A stretch of DNA of 64,000 bases from Burkholderia sp. HI2500 (GTDB lineage: Bacteria; Pseudomonadota; Gammaproteobacteria; Burkholderiales; Burkholderiaceae). The stretch covers positions 1,488,001-1,552,000 of the forward strand of contig NZ_NKFL01000006.1 of NCBI RefSeq assembly GCF_002223055.1. Direction: 5' to 3'. Below, one piece after another: positions 8,359 through 17,360 of the stretch; positions within the stretch are counted from its first letter, which is position 1; the number at the start of each line of letters is the position of its first letter. The notes beneath the pieces were generated by a model. The model ran no database searches. It saw nothing but the letters and a program-made list of their open reading frames with translations, and was not told the DNA's origin. The position numbers and the translations under genes were made by a program.

Positions 8359-10182
8359 ATGTGCGGAATCGTCGGAGCAAGCGGCCTGAACAATCAAGTG
8401 CCGCAACTGGTCAATGCGCTGAGCAGGCTCGAGTATCGCGGCTACGATTCGTGCGGCATTGCCGTACAGGACGAAGGCCGGCTGCGCAGTGAACGCACGT
8501 TGCGGCGCGTGACCGACCTGCAGGCCCGCGTGCTGACGCTGGGCCTCGAAGCGCAGACCTGCATCGCGCATACGCGCTGGGCAACCCACGGCGCACCATC
8601 CGAAATGAACGCGCATCCGATCATGTCGGGCGACACGATCGCGGTCGTGCACAACGGCATCATCGAGAACCACGACGCGCTGCGCGTGGAGCTGCGGGAG
8701 CGCGGCTATACGTTTCGCGGCCAGACCGACACCGAGGTGATCGCGCACCTGATCCACAGCCTCTATCGCGACGACCTGTTCGACGCGGTCGTGCGCGCCG
8801 TCAAGCGGCTGCACGGCGCGTACGCGATCGCGGTGCTGAGTGCGAAAGAGCCGCAGCGCCTCGTCGCCGCGCGCGCCGGCTCGCCGCTCGTGATCGGCAT
8901 CGGCGCCGAGCAGAACTACCTCGCGTCGGACTGCGCGGCGCTCGGCGACCTGACCGACCGCTTCGTCTACCTGGAAGACGGCGACGTCGCGCTGATCACG
9001 CCGGACCGCATCGCCGTGGTCGACTCGGGCGGGCACGAGGCCCAGCGCCCGCTGTGCCATGTGAAGGCGCGCGAAGGCGACGCCGCGCTCGGCCCGTACC
9101 AGCATTTCATGCAGAAGGAGATCTTCGAGCAGCCGAAGGCGATCGCCAGCACGCTCGACGGCATCGACACGATTTCGCCGGCGTTGTTCGACGCGACCGA
9201 CGGCACGCGCGCGCTGCTGTCGAGAGTGAGGAACGTGCTGCTGCTCGGCTGCGGCACCAGCTACTACGCGGGGCTGACCGCGAAGTACTGGCTGGAGGCC
9301 ATCGCGGGCGTGCCCGCCCAGGTCGAGATCGCCAGCGAATTCCGCTACCGCGAGACGGTGGCCGATCCGCGCACGCTCGTCGTCGGCATTTCGCAATCGG
9401 GCGAGACGGCCGACACGATCGGCGCGATCGAGCAGGCGCGCGACATGGGCCAGGAACTGTCGATGGCGATCTGCAACGTGGCGACCAGCACGATCGCGCG
9501 CAACGCGCCGCTGCGGTTCCTGACGCGGGCCGGCATCGAGCTCGGCGTCGCGTCGACCAAGGCGTTCACGACGCAGCTCGTCGCGCTGTTCGTGCTGACG
9601 CTGACGCTCGCGCAGCTGCGCGGCCGGCTCGACGCGAAGCAGGTCGCGCTGCACCTGAAGCAGCTGCATGCGCTGCCCGAGCGCATCGGCCACGCACTCG
9701 CGCTCGAAACGCAGATCATGGGCTGGGCCACGAAGTTCGCACGTACCGAGAACGCGCTGTTCCTCGGGCGCGGCATTCATTTCCCGATCGCGATGGAAGG
9801 GGCGCTGAAGCTCAAGGAGGTGTCGTACATCCACGCGGAAGGCTATGCGGCCGGCGAACTGAAGCACGGCCCGCTCGCGCTCGTCACGAGCGCGATGCCG
9901 GTCGTCACGATCGCGCCGGACGACCGCCTGTTCCAGAAGCTGAAATCCAACATGGCCGAGGTACGCGCGCGCGGCGGGCGGCTCTACGTGCTGGCCGGCG
10001 ACCAGCTCGGGATCGACGCCGACCGCGACACGCACCTGATCCGCGTGCGCGAATCGGGCGACGTGCTGTCGCCGATCGTCAACGTGATTCCGCTGCAACT
10101 GCTCGCCTATCACGTCGGCTGCGCGCGCGGAGCCGACGTCGACAAGCCGCGCAACCTCGCGAAATCGGTAACCGTCGAATGA
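8359..10182 (+). CDS. glmS: glutamine--fructose-6-phosphate aminotransferase (isomerizing)
   Basis: Makes glucosamine-6-phosphate from fructose-6-phosphate and glutamine, the committed step toward UDP-GlcNAc. At 607 residues it has the normal family length. It begins MCGIVGA, so Cys2 is the N-terminal nucleophile of the glutaminase domain (about 1-220), with TRWATHG following; two SIS sugar-phosphate domains follow ([10 protein letters not shown] and the later [14 protein letters not shown]), and the C-terminus is KSVTVE. It lies directly downstream of pgaABCD, so it probably supplies precursor for the polymer and may be a second glmS besides a housekeeping copy elsewhere. The following gene overlaps its stop. 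I saw no ribozyme-like element in the 118-base leader. Confidence 0.95.
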   Translation: MCGIVGASGLNNQVPQLVNALSRLEYRGYDSCGIAVQDEGRLRSERTLRRVTDLQARVLTLGLEAQTCIAHTRWATHGAPSEMNAHPIMSGDTIAVVHNGIIENHDALRVELRERGYTFRGQTDTEVIAHLIHSLYRDDLFDAVVRAVKRLHGAYAIAVLSAKEPQRLVAARAGSPLVIGIGAEQNYLASDCAALGDLTDRFVYLEDGDVALITPDRIAVVDSGGHEAQRPLCHVKAREGDAALGPYQHFMQKEIFEQPKAIASTLDGIDTISPALFDATDGTRALLSRVRNVLLLGCGTSYYAGLTAKYWLEAIAGVPAQVEIASEFRYRETVADPRTLVVGISQSGETADTIGAIEQARDMGQELSMAICNVATSTIARNAPLRFLTRAGIELGVASTKAFTTQLVALFVLTLTLAQLRGRLDAKQVALHLKQLHALPERIGHALALETQIMGWATKFARTENALFLGRGIHFPIAMEGALKLKEVSYIHAEGYAAGELKHGPLALVTSAMPVVTIAPDDRLFQKLKSNMAEVRARGGRLYVLAGDQLGIDADRDTHLIRVRESGDVLSPIVNVIPLQLLAYHVGCARGADVDKPRNLAKSVTVE

Positions 10183-11447
10183 AGGGTCGAACGCGCCCGG
10201 CACAGGCGGTCGCGCAGTGCGTCGCGGCCGCGCTGTGCGGCGCATGCGGCATCGTCACGGCGATGCCGCCCGCCTTCGCCGCCACGCCGGTCGTGCATAC
10301 GGTCACCGTGCAGGGCACCCCTTCATCTCGCCCGGCCGTCGATCCGCGCAGCTTCATGCACGGCATCGGCGTGGCCGACGCCGGTAACGGCAAGCGCTGG
10401 GTGTTCTTCAGCAGCTCAGGTGTCGTGCCGCGCGGCGCGATGCGCGGCGGCAGCTGGCCGCATGACGTGTACGTCGGCGAATGGCTGCCCGGCAAGCCGA
10501 ACCTGCTGCACGTCCGCACGTTCATCAGCCGCCCCGAGGCGCAGGAGCCCGTGTCGATCGCGCAGAACGCGCGCGGCGACATCTTCGTCACGTTCGAGGA
10601 CGGCTGGAACGCGCCGCAGGAAGTCAGCCAGCGCTACGGCGTCTACCGCCGCGACCTGAAGCCGATCAAGCCCTATCCGAACGACGTCGAATCGGGCGGC
10701 CACTCGGGGCATGTCGCCACGGCGGCCGACCGCTTCGTCGTGTTCTATTCGGCCGACTGGATCGACGGCGGCGGCGTCGACAACCTCGGCACCGGCAACG
10801 GCGTGTACGTGAAAACCTACGACGCGGCCGGGCGCGTGCTGAACCATGTCGCGGTCGTGCCGCACCGCCGCGAGTGGTGGCCCATCGTCGCGGGCTCGCC
10901 GCACACCGCGCTGCTCGTGTGGCAGAAATACATCGAGGGCAGCACGGACGCGACGCTCGAATACGCGATGTTCGACCCGGTCACGGCGAAGCTGGACAAG
11001 CTGGGGACGCTGAACGACGCGATCCAGTACTACGTGTATTCGTCGGCTTACGTGCCGGAGATCGACCGCTTCATCGTCGTCACGACGACGGCGGACGATC
11101 GCGGCGTCGCGATGCTGATCGCGCCGGACGGCCGCCGCACGGCGACGCTCGACTGCCTGCCGGCGTCGGTGCGCGAATCCGGCATCGGGGTGTCCGGCAC
11201 GCATGCGTACGTACCGAGCCGCGACGGGCGGCTGCTGACGCTGGCGCTCGGGCCGGCGGACATTTCGGTGAGCGGCGCGCAGCGTTCGCCGATTCCGTGG
11301 GGTTTGACCGGTATCGCCGGCTTCCCTGGGAGCGGCACCGCGATGCATTTCGTGTCGCTGACGCCGTCGGGCACGCGCGAAGCCGATTTCGAACCAGCCC
11401 GGGAAACGCCGATGCCGAAGAGCGCCGTGCCTTGTTCGAGTCATTGA
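10179..11447 (+). CDS. secreted protein of unknown function, coupled to glmS
   Basis: I do not recognise this 422-residue protein. The ATG at 10179 overlaps the glmS stop (ATGA), which fixes the start; open frame exists upstream but lies within glmS. It has a signal peptide with cleavage near AFA at 32-34. The mature part is rich in regularly spaced aromatic and glycine residues in beta-strand-like runs (for example [33 protein letters not shown]), which suggests a beta-propeller of the sialidase or NHL type. Translational coupling to glmS and position at the end of the pga series suggest a matrix- or polymer-related role such as a lectin or glycosidase. No catalytic motif is recognisable, so this is inference. 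Confidence 0.75.
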   Translation: MKGRTRPAQAVAQCVAAALCGACGIVTAMPPAFAATPVVHTVTVQGTPSSRPAVDPRSFMHGIGVADAGNGKRWVFFSSSGVVPRGAMRGGSWPHDVYVGEWLPGKPNLLHVRTFISRPEAQEPVSIAQNARGDIFVTFEDGWNAPQEVSQRYGVYRRDLKPIKPYPNDVESGGHSGHVATAADRFVVFYSADWIDGGGVDNLGTGNGVYVKTYDAAGRVLNHVAVVPHRREWWPIVAGSPHTALLVWQKYIEGSTDATLEYAMFDPVTAKLDKLGTLNDAIQYYVYSSAYVPEIDRFIVVTTTADDRGVAMLIAPDGRRTATLDCLPASVRESGIGVSGTHAYVPSRDGRLLTLALGPADISVSGAQRSPIPWGLTGIAGFPGSGTAMHFVSLTPSGTREADFEPARETPMPKSAVPCSSH

Positions 11448-11777
11448 CAGTGGCTCTGTAGCGCGATCGCCGTGGACGCGGCGGGCCGGCATGCTCTCAC
11501 CCCGGGCCGGGCCGTCGCCCCGCCTCTTCCGCCTCTTCCGCCTCTTCCGCTCCTTCCGCTCCTTCGGGCTCAATCCACGCCGCGTGATGCCGCATCCTTC
11601 CCTCTCACGACCCGACCGCCAGGCGCGCTGCCGCCAGCCGGTCCGATCATGACCGCCCCCCTTCCCGCGCCGCAGTCGCCAGCGCCGCGCGTACCGGATA
11701 GACTGTCGCCCGATTCCTTCCATCGGCCGCGGCGTCCGCCTCCTGTCGCCGCCGGAACGCCCTTTCCCGGAGAACGA
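11448..11777. other. gene-free spacer with pyrimidine-rich repeats
   Basis: This 330-base stretch separates the pga series from the cytochrome gene. Reading frames cross it, but there is no ribosome site for an earlier start and the composition is unlike coding sequence. It contains the short tandem repeat described separately. The end of the spacer (about 11768-11774) carries the GGAGA ribosome site of the cytochrome gene. No terminator with a T-run is obvious. Confidence 0.5.
11523..11566 (+). repeat. tandem CCTCTTCCG repeats, polypyrimidine tract
   Basis: Three copies of the 9-base unit CCTCTTCCG are followed by two variant copies (CTCCTTCCG), giving over 40 bases with few purines on the plus strand. 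Such tracts can change in copy number by slippage. It lies outside any supported gene, about 210 bases before the cytochrome start. Confidence 0.7.
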
Positions 11778-12611
11778 ATGCTGAAGCGCCGGTGGTTTTC
11801 GCTTTTGCTGCTGACGGTTTGCCTGATCGGACAACGCGCGTCGGCCCAGTCCGCGCTCGAACTCGAGACCGACGGCACGGCCCGCGCCCTCACCCGGCAG
11901 ACGCTGCTCGCGCGCCCCGATGCCGCCGACATCCACGTGCCGCGCGACATCGCGTACGGCCGGCCGATGACGTTCCGCGCGGTGCCGTTCGCCGCGCTGC
12001 TCGGCGACAGGCTGCCTCCCGACGGCGTGCTCGAAACCCGCGCCGCCGACGGCTTCGCCGCGCAACTGCCGCTGGATCTCGTGCGCCGCCGCACGCCGGC
12101 CGGCGCCGTTCCGTGGCTCGCGATCGAGGATCCGGCGCATCCGTGGCCGAAGCTGCCCGGCAAGCAGGTCAGCGCCGGGCCGTTCTACCTGGTCTGGCTC
12201 GGGCCGGACGCGTCGTCGGTACGCGGCGAGCAGTGGCCGTACCAGATCGTGCGTGTCACGATCGAGTCGTCGCCGCTCGCGCGCTGGCCGTCGCTCGCCG
12301 TCGATGCCGCGCTACCCGCGAACGATCCGGCTCGCGCGGGCCAGCGCCTGTTCGTCACGCAATGCCTCGCGTGCCACCGCCTCGACGGCGCGGGCAGCAG
12401 CCACGCCGGCCCCGACCTGAACACGCCGATGAACCCGGTCGACTACTTCCAGCCGGCCGCGCTGCGCCGCTATATCCGCAACCCGGCGTCGGTGCGCGAC
12501 TGGCCGGGCCGCAGCATGCCGGCGTTTCCGCCCGACCAGCTGAGCGACCGCGAGCTCGACCAGATCGTCGCGTATCTCGCTTATATGGCGCGGCGCAAGG
12601 CCGCCCAGTAA
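11778..12611 (+). CDS. c-type cytochrome fused to a molybdopterin-oxidoreductase-like domain
   Basis: This 277-residue periplasmic protein has a signal peptide (to about Ala23) and two parts. The C-terminal part is a monohaem cytochrome c: CLACH (Cys196, Cys199, His200) binds haem and Met247 in SMPAF is the likely sixth ligand. The N-terminal part (about 25-165) includes phrases such as FRAVPFAALL and FYLVWLGP, which resemble the fold of sulfite-oxidase-type molybdopterin-binding proteins that act with c-type cytochromes, but it looks too short to hold the cofactor. The start at 11778 follows GGAGA; upstream open frame is low-complexity. Its electron donor and acceptor are unknown. I am confident of the haem domain and moderately so of the N-terminal resemblance. 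Confidence 0.85.
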   Translation: MLKRRWFSLLLLTVCLIGQRASAQSALELETDGTARALTRQTLLARPDAADIHVPRDIAYGRPMTFRAVPFAALLGDRLPPDGVLETRAADGFAAQLPLDLVRRRTPAGAVPWLAIEDPAHPWPKLPGKQVSAGPFYLVWLGPDASSVRGEQWPYQIVRVTIESSPLARWPSLAVDAALPANDPARAGQRLFVTQCLACHRLDGAGSSHAGPDLNTPMNPVDYFQPAALRRYIRNPASVRDWPGRSMPAFPPDQLSDRELDQIVAYLAYMARRKAAQ

Positions 12612-12645
12612 CGCGCGGCTGAATCGAATGACTCGAGGAACGTTG

Positions 12646-13125
12646 ATGACGTCAGGCGATACGCTGTTCACCATCGCACCGATCGATGCCGCGCAGACGC
12701 ACCCGCTGCGCGCGATGATCCTGCTGAATGGCGATCTGGATGCGAGCGCGCTGGCCGGTGATCTTGCGCCGACGACGCTGCACGTCGGCGTACGCGACGC
12801 GTCGGGCATCGTCGCCGTTGCGTCGCTCTGCGAGGAGCTGCGCGAAGACGATCCTGCGCGACCGGCATGGCGGCTGCGCGGGATGGCCGTCCATTCTGCC
12901 GTCCGTGGCTTGGGCTTCGGGCGCGTGCTGGTGCAGGTTTGCGTGAGGCACGCGCAAGCGCGTGGGGCCGCGCTCGTGTGGTGCACGGCACGCGAGACCG
13001 CGTACCGGTTCTATGAAAAGCTCGGCTTCACGGCCGATGACGCGACGATCACGATGCCGGGGCGCACCGATACGGCGTTCCATGTGATGCGGCGGTATAT
13101 CGATCGGCAATCGCCGGCGGGCTGA
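12646..13125 (+). CDS. GNAT-family N-acetyltransferase
   Basis: Predicted acetyl-CoA-dependent acetyltransferase of 159 residues. The start at 12646 has GAGGAA five bases upstream; an in-frame ATG at 12628 has no site and would add only six residues. The acetyl-CoA loop is visible as RGLGFGRVLV, preceded by the strand WRLRGMAVHSAVRG and followed by the typical FYEKLGF near the C-terminus. Substrate cannot be read from the sequence. It follows the cytochrome gene by 34 bases on the same strand and converges on the hydrolase gene at 13218. Confidence 0.85.
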   Translation: MTSGDTLFTIAPIDAAQTHPLRAMILLNGDLDASALAGDLAPTTLHVGVRDASGIVAVASLCEELREDDPARPAWRLRGMAVHSAVRGLGFGRVLVQVCVRHAQARGAALVWCTARETAYRFYEKLGFTADDATITMPGRTDTAFHVMRRYIDRQSPAG

Positions 13126-13145
13126 CGCGAACCGCACGTTCGCGT
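13125..13145 (+). terminator. hairpin between convergent genes
   Basis: Perfect 8-base arms ACGCGAAC and GTTCGCGT are separated by five bases and begin at the stop codon of the acetyltransferase gene. There is no T-run, so it is only a candidate transcription end for the converging genes. Confidence 0.35.
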
Positions 13146-13217
13146 GGTCAGGTGGAAAGCGACGCGGCCCGGCCTGGAGGGCACCCTCCCGCCGGACCGT
13201 CGCCGTCACACTCGGAT

Positions 13218-14483
13218 TCAGGCTTCCTGCGCGCTCCGCAGCACCGCACGCAACAGCACGTCGGCGCCCGCCGCCGCCCATTCGGGCGTAATCGCTTCGG
13301 CTTCGTTGTGGCTCAGCCCGTCGACGCACGGCACGAAGATCATCCCCGTCGGCGCGACGCGCGCGACATAGCACGCGTCATGACCGGCGCCGGACACGAT
13401 ATCCATGTGCGACAGCCCGAGCGCCTGCGCCGCCTCACGCACCGTGTCGATGCAGCGCGGCGCGAACGGAATCGGCGCATACGTGAAGATCTGCTCGATC
13501 TGCGCACCGAGGCCCGTTTCGTCGGCCACCCGTGCAAGTTCCGCGCGCAGCGCCGCGTCGAGCTCGTCGAGCACCGCGTCATCGGGATGACGGAATTCGA
13601 CGGTGAAGAAGCACCCGCCCGGCACGGTATTACGCGAGTTCGGCCGCGCCTCGATCATCCCGACCGTTGCCCGCGCGTACGGCGCGTAACGGCGGCCGAG
13701 CACTTCGACGAACGAGATCATCCGCGCGGCGCCGACCAGCGCATCGCGGCGGAATTCCATCGGCGTCGTGCCCGCATGTGCGTCGACACCGGTGAGCGTC
13801 ACCTCGTACCAGCGCTGCCCCTGCCCGGCCGTGACGACGCCGATCGTCTTGCCGGCCCGTTCGAGAATCGCGCCCTGTTCGATATGCAGCTCGTACGCCG
13901 CATGCACCGGATAGCCGCCGACAGGCTCGGCACCCGCGTAGCCGATCCGCGCCAGTTCCTCGCCGATCGTCCTGCCTGCGCCATCGGTGCGCGACAGCCC
14001 GTATTCGAGCGTGTAGACGCCCGAGAACACGCCGGCCGACACCATCGCCGGCGCGAAGCGCGAGCCTTCCTCGTTGGTCCAGATCACGACGTCGATCGGG
14101 CGCTCGGTCTCGATGCCCGCGTCGTTCAGCGCGCGCACGACCTCGAGCCCGCCGAGCACGCCGTAGATGCCGTCGTAGCGGCCGCCCGTCGGCTGCGAAT
14201 CGGCGTGCGAGCCGGTCATGACGGGCGCGGCGTCGGGGTTGCGCCCCGCGCGGCGCGCGAACACGTTGCCCATCCGGTCCACGCGCACCGTGCAGCCGGC
14301 GTCTTGCGCCCATTGCACGAACAGGTCGCGCGACTCGCGATCGAGATCGGTCAGCGCGAGGCGGCAGACGCCGCCCTTCGGCGTCGCGCCGATCTGCGCC
14401 ATCCGGTCGAGCGACGCCCACAGGCGGTCGCCGTCGACGCGCGGCGCGCTCACGCTTTCGGCAATCGTGTTGTCGTCACGCAT
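13218..14483 (-). CDS. M20-family N-carbamoyl-L-amino-acid hydrolase, AtcC-like
   Basis: Zn-dependent amidohydrolase of 421 residues in the N-carbamoyl-L-amino-acid hydrolase / allantoate amidohydrolase family. Likely metal ligands are visible: His93 in GSHADSQ, Asp104 in GGRYDG, Glu139 of NEEGSRF, His200 in HIEQG and His392 in SHNEAE. The start at 14483 is chosen because CGGAG lies seven bases before it; the next ATG upstream has no spacing. It overlaps the stop of the AtcB-like gene by eight bases. In Pseudomonas, AtcB opens 2-aminothiazoline-4-carboxylate to N-carbamoyl-L-cysteine and AtcC cleaves that to cysteine; the pairing here suggests the same reaction. The family call is firm, the substrate is inferred from the neighbour. 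Confidence 0.85.
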   Translation of the reverse strand: MRDDNTIAESVSAPRVDGDRLWASLDRMAQIGATPKGGVCRLALTDLDRESRDLFVQWAQDAGCTVRVDRMGNVFARRAGRNPDAAPVMTGSHADSQPTGGRYDGIYGVLGGLEVVRALNDAGIETERPIDVVIWTNEEGSRFAPAMVSAGVFSGVYTLEYGLSRTDGAGRTIGEELARIGYAGAEPVGGYPVHAAYELHIEQGAILERAGKTIGVVTAGQGQRWYEVTLTGVDAHAGTTPMEFRRDALVGAARMISFVEVLGRRYAPYARATVGMIEARPNSRNTVPGGCFFTVEFRHPDDAVLDELDAALRAELARVADETGLGAQIEQIFTYAPIPFAPRCIDTVREAAQALGLSHMDIVSGAGHDACYVARVAPTGMIFVPCVDGLSHNEAEAITPEWAAAGADVLLRAVLRSAQEA

Positions 14484-15000
14484 CGCCATTCTCCGGCGCC
14501 GCTTGCAGCGCGTAACGGAAATCGCAGCGCTTGCCGCCCTGCATGATCGTGCTCGTCCGCGTGAGCGCGATGTCCGGCGCATAGCCCTGGATGAAATAGC
14601 TGTCGCGCGCGCAGCTCAGCAGGTGCCCGATCTCGCCGAGCCCCATCGCGTGATACATCTCCGCGTAGCTGCAGCGATGCACGTCGTAGTCGTAATGCGC
14701 GTCGTCCGCGCGCCGCACCTCGACGTCGAGCGCATCGTCCTTCTCCCACAGCACCTGCAGCGCGATGAACGACTTCACGCTCGTGCCATCCGGTTCCTGT
14801 ACGGCGAACGTGCGGCCGGCGTCCACTGCCGCGCCGCGCACGGCTTCCGCGATCACGGCCTGCGCGCGCTCGGCGCCGAACTCGCGCTTCATGATCTCGT
14901 AGATCGGCTTGATGATTTCCGCTTCGATGCGGCGCCGCGCGAGGATCCCGAGGCGCGTGTCCTCGGGGGCGGCGGCGGATGTCTGGGTGGCTTCGGTCAT
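14476..15000 (-). CDS. L-2-amino-thiazoline-4-carboxylic acid hydrolase family protein, AtcB-like
   Basis: This 174-residue protein resembles the ATC hydrolase family, whose founding member opens the thiazoline ring to give N-carbamoyl-L-cysteine. It has an N-terminal helical part with RRRIEAEIIKPIYEIM, and a C-terminal part with conserved-looking Cys, His and Tyr residues (HRCSYAEMYHAMGLGEIGHLLSCARD and GGKRCDFRY, read in pieces). I chose the ATG at 15000 since upstream codons are a run of basic residues without a start site. It sits between a periplasmic binding-protein gene and the M20 hydrolase, and overlaps the latter, which supports a two-step pathway. Family recognition is from memory of sequence patterns. 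Confidence 0.7.
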   Translation of the reverse strand: MTEATQTSAAAPEDTRLGILARRRIEAEIIKPIYEIMKREFGAERAQAVIAEAVRGAAVDAGRTFAVQEPDGTSVKSFIALQVLWEKDDALDVEVRRADDAHYDYDVHRCSYAEMYHAMGLGEIGHLLSCARDSYFIQGYAPDIALTRTSTIMQGGKRCDFRYALQAAPENGDA

Positions 15001-15029
15001 GGGGATCGTCTTGGTTGTCTTGTTGTGTG

Positions 15030-16196
15030 TTACTTGGCTACGGTGCGCGAGCCGCCGAGCACGTCGACGACGCTCCACTTGCCGCCGCGCACCTGGTAGA
15101 TCGTGAAGGCCGGGTCCTTCAGGTTGCCTTCGTTGTCGAACGCGATCCGCCCCGTCACGCCGGGCCGGTCGATCGCACGCACCGCCGCGACCAGTTTCGC
15201 CGGCTGCGTCGTACCGGCTTTCTGCGCGGCCGCGATCAGCGTGGCGGCCGCGTCGTACGCGAACGGCGCATGCAGCTCGATCGGCGCGCGGAAGCGCGCC
15301 TGGTATTGCGTATCGAACGCCTTGCCGCCCGGCATCCGGTCGAGCGGCAGGCCCGGTTCAAGCGCGGTCACGCCGTCGCCGTCCTTGCCGGCCAGCGACA
15401 GGAAGGTCTGGCTTACGAAGCCGCCCGCGCCGAGCAGCGGCGCGTTCACGCCGAGCTGGCGCATCCGGCGCGAGATCGGCGCGGCCTGCGCATCGAGGCC
15501 GCCGAAGAACACGAGATCCGCGCGCTTGCCCTTGATCGCGGTCAGCACGCCGCTGAAGTCGGTCGTCTTGTCGTTCACGTACTGGCGATCGACGATCGTG
15601 CCGCCGTTCGCCTGCACGCCCTTGATGAACTGGTCGGCCAGGCCCGAGCCGAACGACGTGCGATCGTCGATCACCGCGATGCGCTTCGCCTTCAGCGTCT
15701 TCACCGCATACGCGCCGGTGAAATTGCCGCCCGCATCGTCGTGACCCATGATGCGGAAGGCGGTCGTGTAACCCTGCTGCGTGTATTGATGGCCGGTGGA
15801 CGCCGGTGCGATCTGCGGGATGCCCGCATCGCGGTAGACGCGCGACGCCGGCACGCTGCAGCCCGTGTTCCAGTGGCCGACGACGCCGATCACGTGCTGG
15901 TCGACGAGCTGCTGCGCGACCGCGACGGCCGTGCGCGGATCGGATTGATCATCGGCCGCGACGAGCTTGTAGACGACCGGCTTGCCGCCGATGGTCGGAT
16001 GCTTCGCGTTCGCGTCGTCGATCGCGAGTTGCGCGCCGTTCTGCAGATCCTTGCCGATCCGCGCGGACGGGCCGGTGAGCGGCGCGGCGAGACCGATCAG
16101 GACGGTCTGCGGCGCGGATTGTGCGAACGCGGGAACGGAGGCGACCAGGGCGGCCGCCGAGAATGCGAGGCTGGCGTGGAGAAAGGCGATTTTCAT
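15030..16196 (-). CDS. periplasmic binding protein of branched-chain amino-acid ABC type
   Basis: Substrate-binding protein of 388 residues in the LivJ/LivK (type I periplasmic binding) family. The ATG at 16196 gives a clean signal peptide ending PAFA at about residue 25, followed by the family opening VLIGLAAPLTGPSARIGKDLQNGAQL (split here by position 30-55). Later motifs include VVGHWNTG and IDDRTSFG. No permease or ATPase genes of this class are in the neighbourhood, so it either uses a distant transporter or serves as a sensor. Its gene leads the AtcB/AtcC pair with a 29-base gap and is divergent from a LysR gene, suggesting the ligand is a precursor of the thiazoline pathway (inference). 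Confidence 0.88.
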   Translation of the reverse strand: MKIAFLHASLAFSAAALVASVPAFAQSAPQTVLIGLAAPLTGPSARIGKDLQNGAQLAIDDANAKHPTIGGKPVVYKLVAADDQSDPRTAVAVAQQLVDQHVIGVVGHWNTGCSVPASRVYRDAGIPQIAPASTGHQYTQQGYTTAFRIMGHDDAGGNFTGAYAVKTLKAKRIAVIDDRTSFGSGLADQFIKGVQANGGTIVDRQYVNDKTTDFSGVLTAIKGKRADLVFFGGLDAQAAPISRRMRQLGVNAPLLGAGGFVSQTFLSLAGKDGDGVTALEPGLPLDRMPGGKAFDTQYQARFRAPIELHAPFAYDAAATLIAAAQKAGTTQPAKLVAAVRAIDRPGVTGRIAFDNEGNLKDPAFTIYQVRGGKWSVVDVLGGSRTVAK

Positions 16197-16374
16197 GTGT
16201 GGGGGATCAGCGAATCGAATCAAAACATGAAAAATATTAAATATTCGGCACCCAAACCCCAAATACCCAATTGTTGGATGCTTATACCGTTCCCGACACA
16301 TTAACCTACATCACTGTAAATACAGGGTATTTTCATGTTGTCGCTTACCCTGATTTTTCGATAAAATTCGACAC
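16197..16374. promoter_or_regulatory. divergent promoter region with repeated CATGAAAA elements
   Basis: This 178-base AT-rich gap lies between the binding-protein gene and the LysR gene. The sequence AACATGAAAAATA near 16224 recurs inverted as TATTTTCATGTT near 16329, and again in direct orientation at the LysR start (CATGAAAAATATC, 16373 on). Paired inverted copies in such a gap fit LysR-type binding near both promoters. Confidence 0.5.
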
Positions 16375-17271
16375 ATGAAAAATATCGAACAATTGCCGCA
16401 CGATCCACCGCTGCGCGCGGTGCGGGCGTTCGAAGCTTTCGCGCGCCTCGGGTCGGTCACCGCGGCGGCGGGCGAGCTCGACATCACGCCGTCGGCGGTC
16501 AGCCATCAGCTGCAGCTGCTCGAAGCATTCATCCAGACGCCGCTGACCGTGCGCGAGGGTCGGCTGCTCGCGCTCACCGACGAAGGCCGCGACTACTACC
16601 GCTCGATCAGCGCCGCGTTCTCGGTGCTGCGCAGCGCGACGCGCTTCGTGCGCGACCGCTCGTCGCTGCGGCAGATCACCGTCAGCCTGATTCCACTGCT
16701 CGGCATCGGCTGGTTCATTCCGCGGCTGCATGCGTTCCTGGCCGACAACACGGACGTCGACGTGACGGTGCTGTACGCGCATCACCGCAACTACCGCAGC
16801 GACGCATCGGACCTGTCGATCCGCTTCGGCACCGGCGACTGGCCCGGCTACCGCTGCGAGCGGCTGCTGCCGGGCGCGATGGTGCCGATGTGCAGCCCGT
16901 CGTTCCTGAAGCGCCACGGGCCGTTCCGCACGCCGGCCGATCTCGCGCGCGCCCCGCTCGTGCACGACGAGGATCGCAGCACGTGGGTCAACTGGCTGCA
17001 GGGCGCGGGTGTCAAGCACGTGTCGCATGCGGTCGGGCCGATGTTCGAGGACGGCCAGCTCACGCTGAGCGCCGCACGCGCGGATCTCGGCGCGGCCTTG
17101 CTGCGCGCGCCGCTGGTCGAGCGCGAGCTGGCGAATGGCGAGCTCGTGAAGCTGTTCGATCACGCGCTCGACGACGGGCGCGATTACTACCTGTGCACGC
17201 GTGAGGACGCGGACATGCCGGACGGGGCCAGGCGGCTGGCGGAGTGGTTGAGGAAGATGGCGGGGATTTGA
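16375..17271 (+). CDS. LysR-family transcriptional regulator, GcvA-like
   Basis: Transcription factor of 298 residues. The N-terminal winged helix-turn-helix (about 14-72) contains FARLGSVTAAAGELDITPSA followed by VSHQLQLLE; the rest is the two-lobe effector domain typical of the GcvA subgroup (for example RFGTGDWPG). It is divergent from the binding-protein/AtcB/AtcC genes and probably controls them in response to the pathway substrate. The start ATG lies within a copy of the CATGAAAAATAT element, so autoregulation is plausible. Confidence 0.9.
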   Translation: MKNIEQLPHDPPLRAVRAFEAFARLGSVTAAAGELDITPSAVSHQLQLLEAFIQTPLTVREGRLLALTDEGRDYYRSISAAFSVLRSATRFVRDRSSLRQITVSLIPLLGIGWFIPRLHAFLADNTDVDVTVLYAHHRNYRSDASDLSIRFGTGDWPGYRCERLLPGAMVPMCSPSFLKRHGPFRTPADLARAPLVHDEDRSTWVNWLQGAGVKHVSHAVGPMFEDGQLTLSAARADLGAALLRAPLVERELANGELVKLFDHALDDGRDYYLCTREDADMPDGARRLAEWLRKMAGI

Positions 17272-17325
17272 GCGGAGCGCCTTACCGCCTCACCCCACCC
17301 GAGCCTTGCGCGACCTCAACGGCAC

Positions 17326-17349
17326 ATATATGATATACATATCGTATAT
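17326..17349 (+). promoter_or_regulatory. palindromic operator of the toxin-antitoxin pair
   Basis: Two 11-base arms (ATATATGATAT and ATATCGTATAT) separated by AC match in 10 of 11 positions as an inverted repeat. The dyad ends one base before the GGAGG ribosome site (17351-17355) of the antitoxin gene, the usual place for autoregulation by a ribbon-helix-helix antitoxin. Confidence 0.7.
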
Positions 17350-17360
17350 CGGAGGCTGCC

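Noticed and set aside
11472..11777. N-terminal extension of the cytochrome c gene
   Set aside because: The extra 102 codons are low-complexity and contain the pyrimidine repeat; the start at 11778 has a ribosome site and gives a proper signal peptide.
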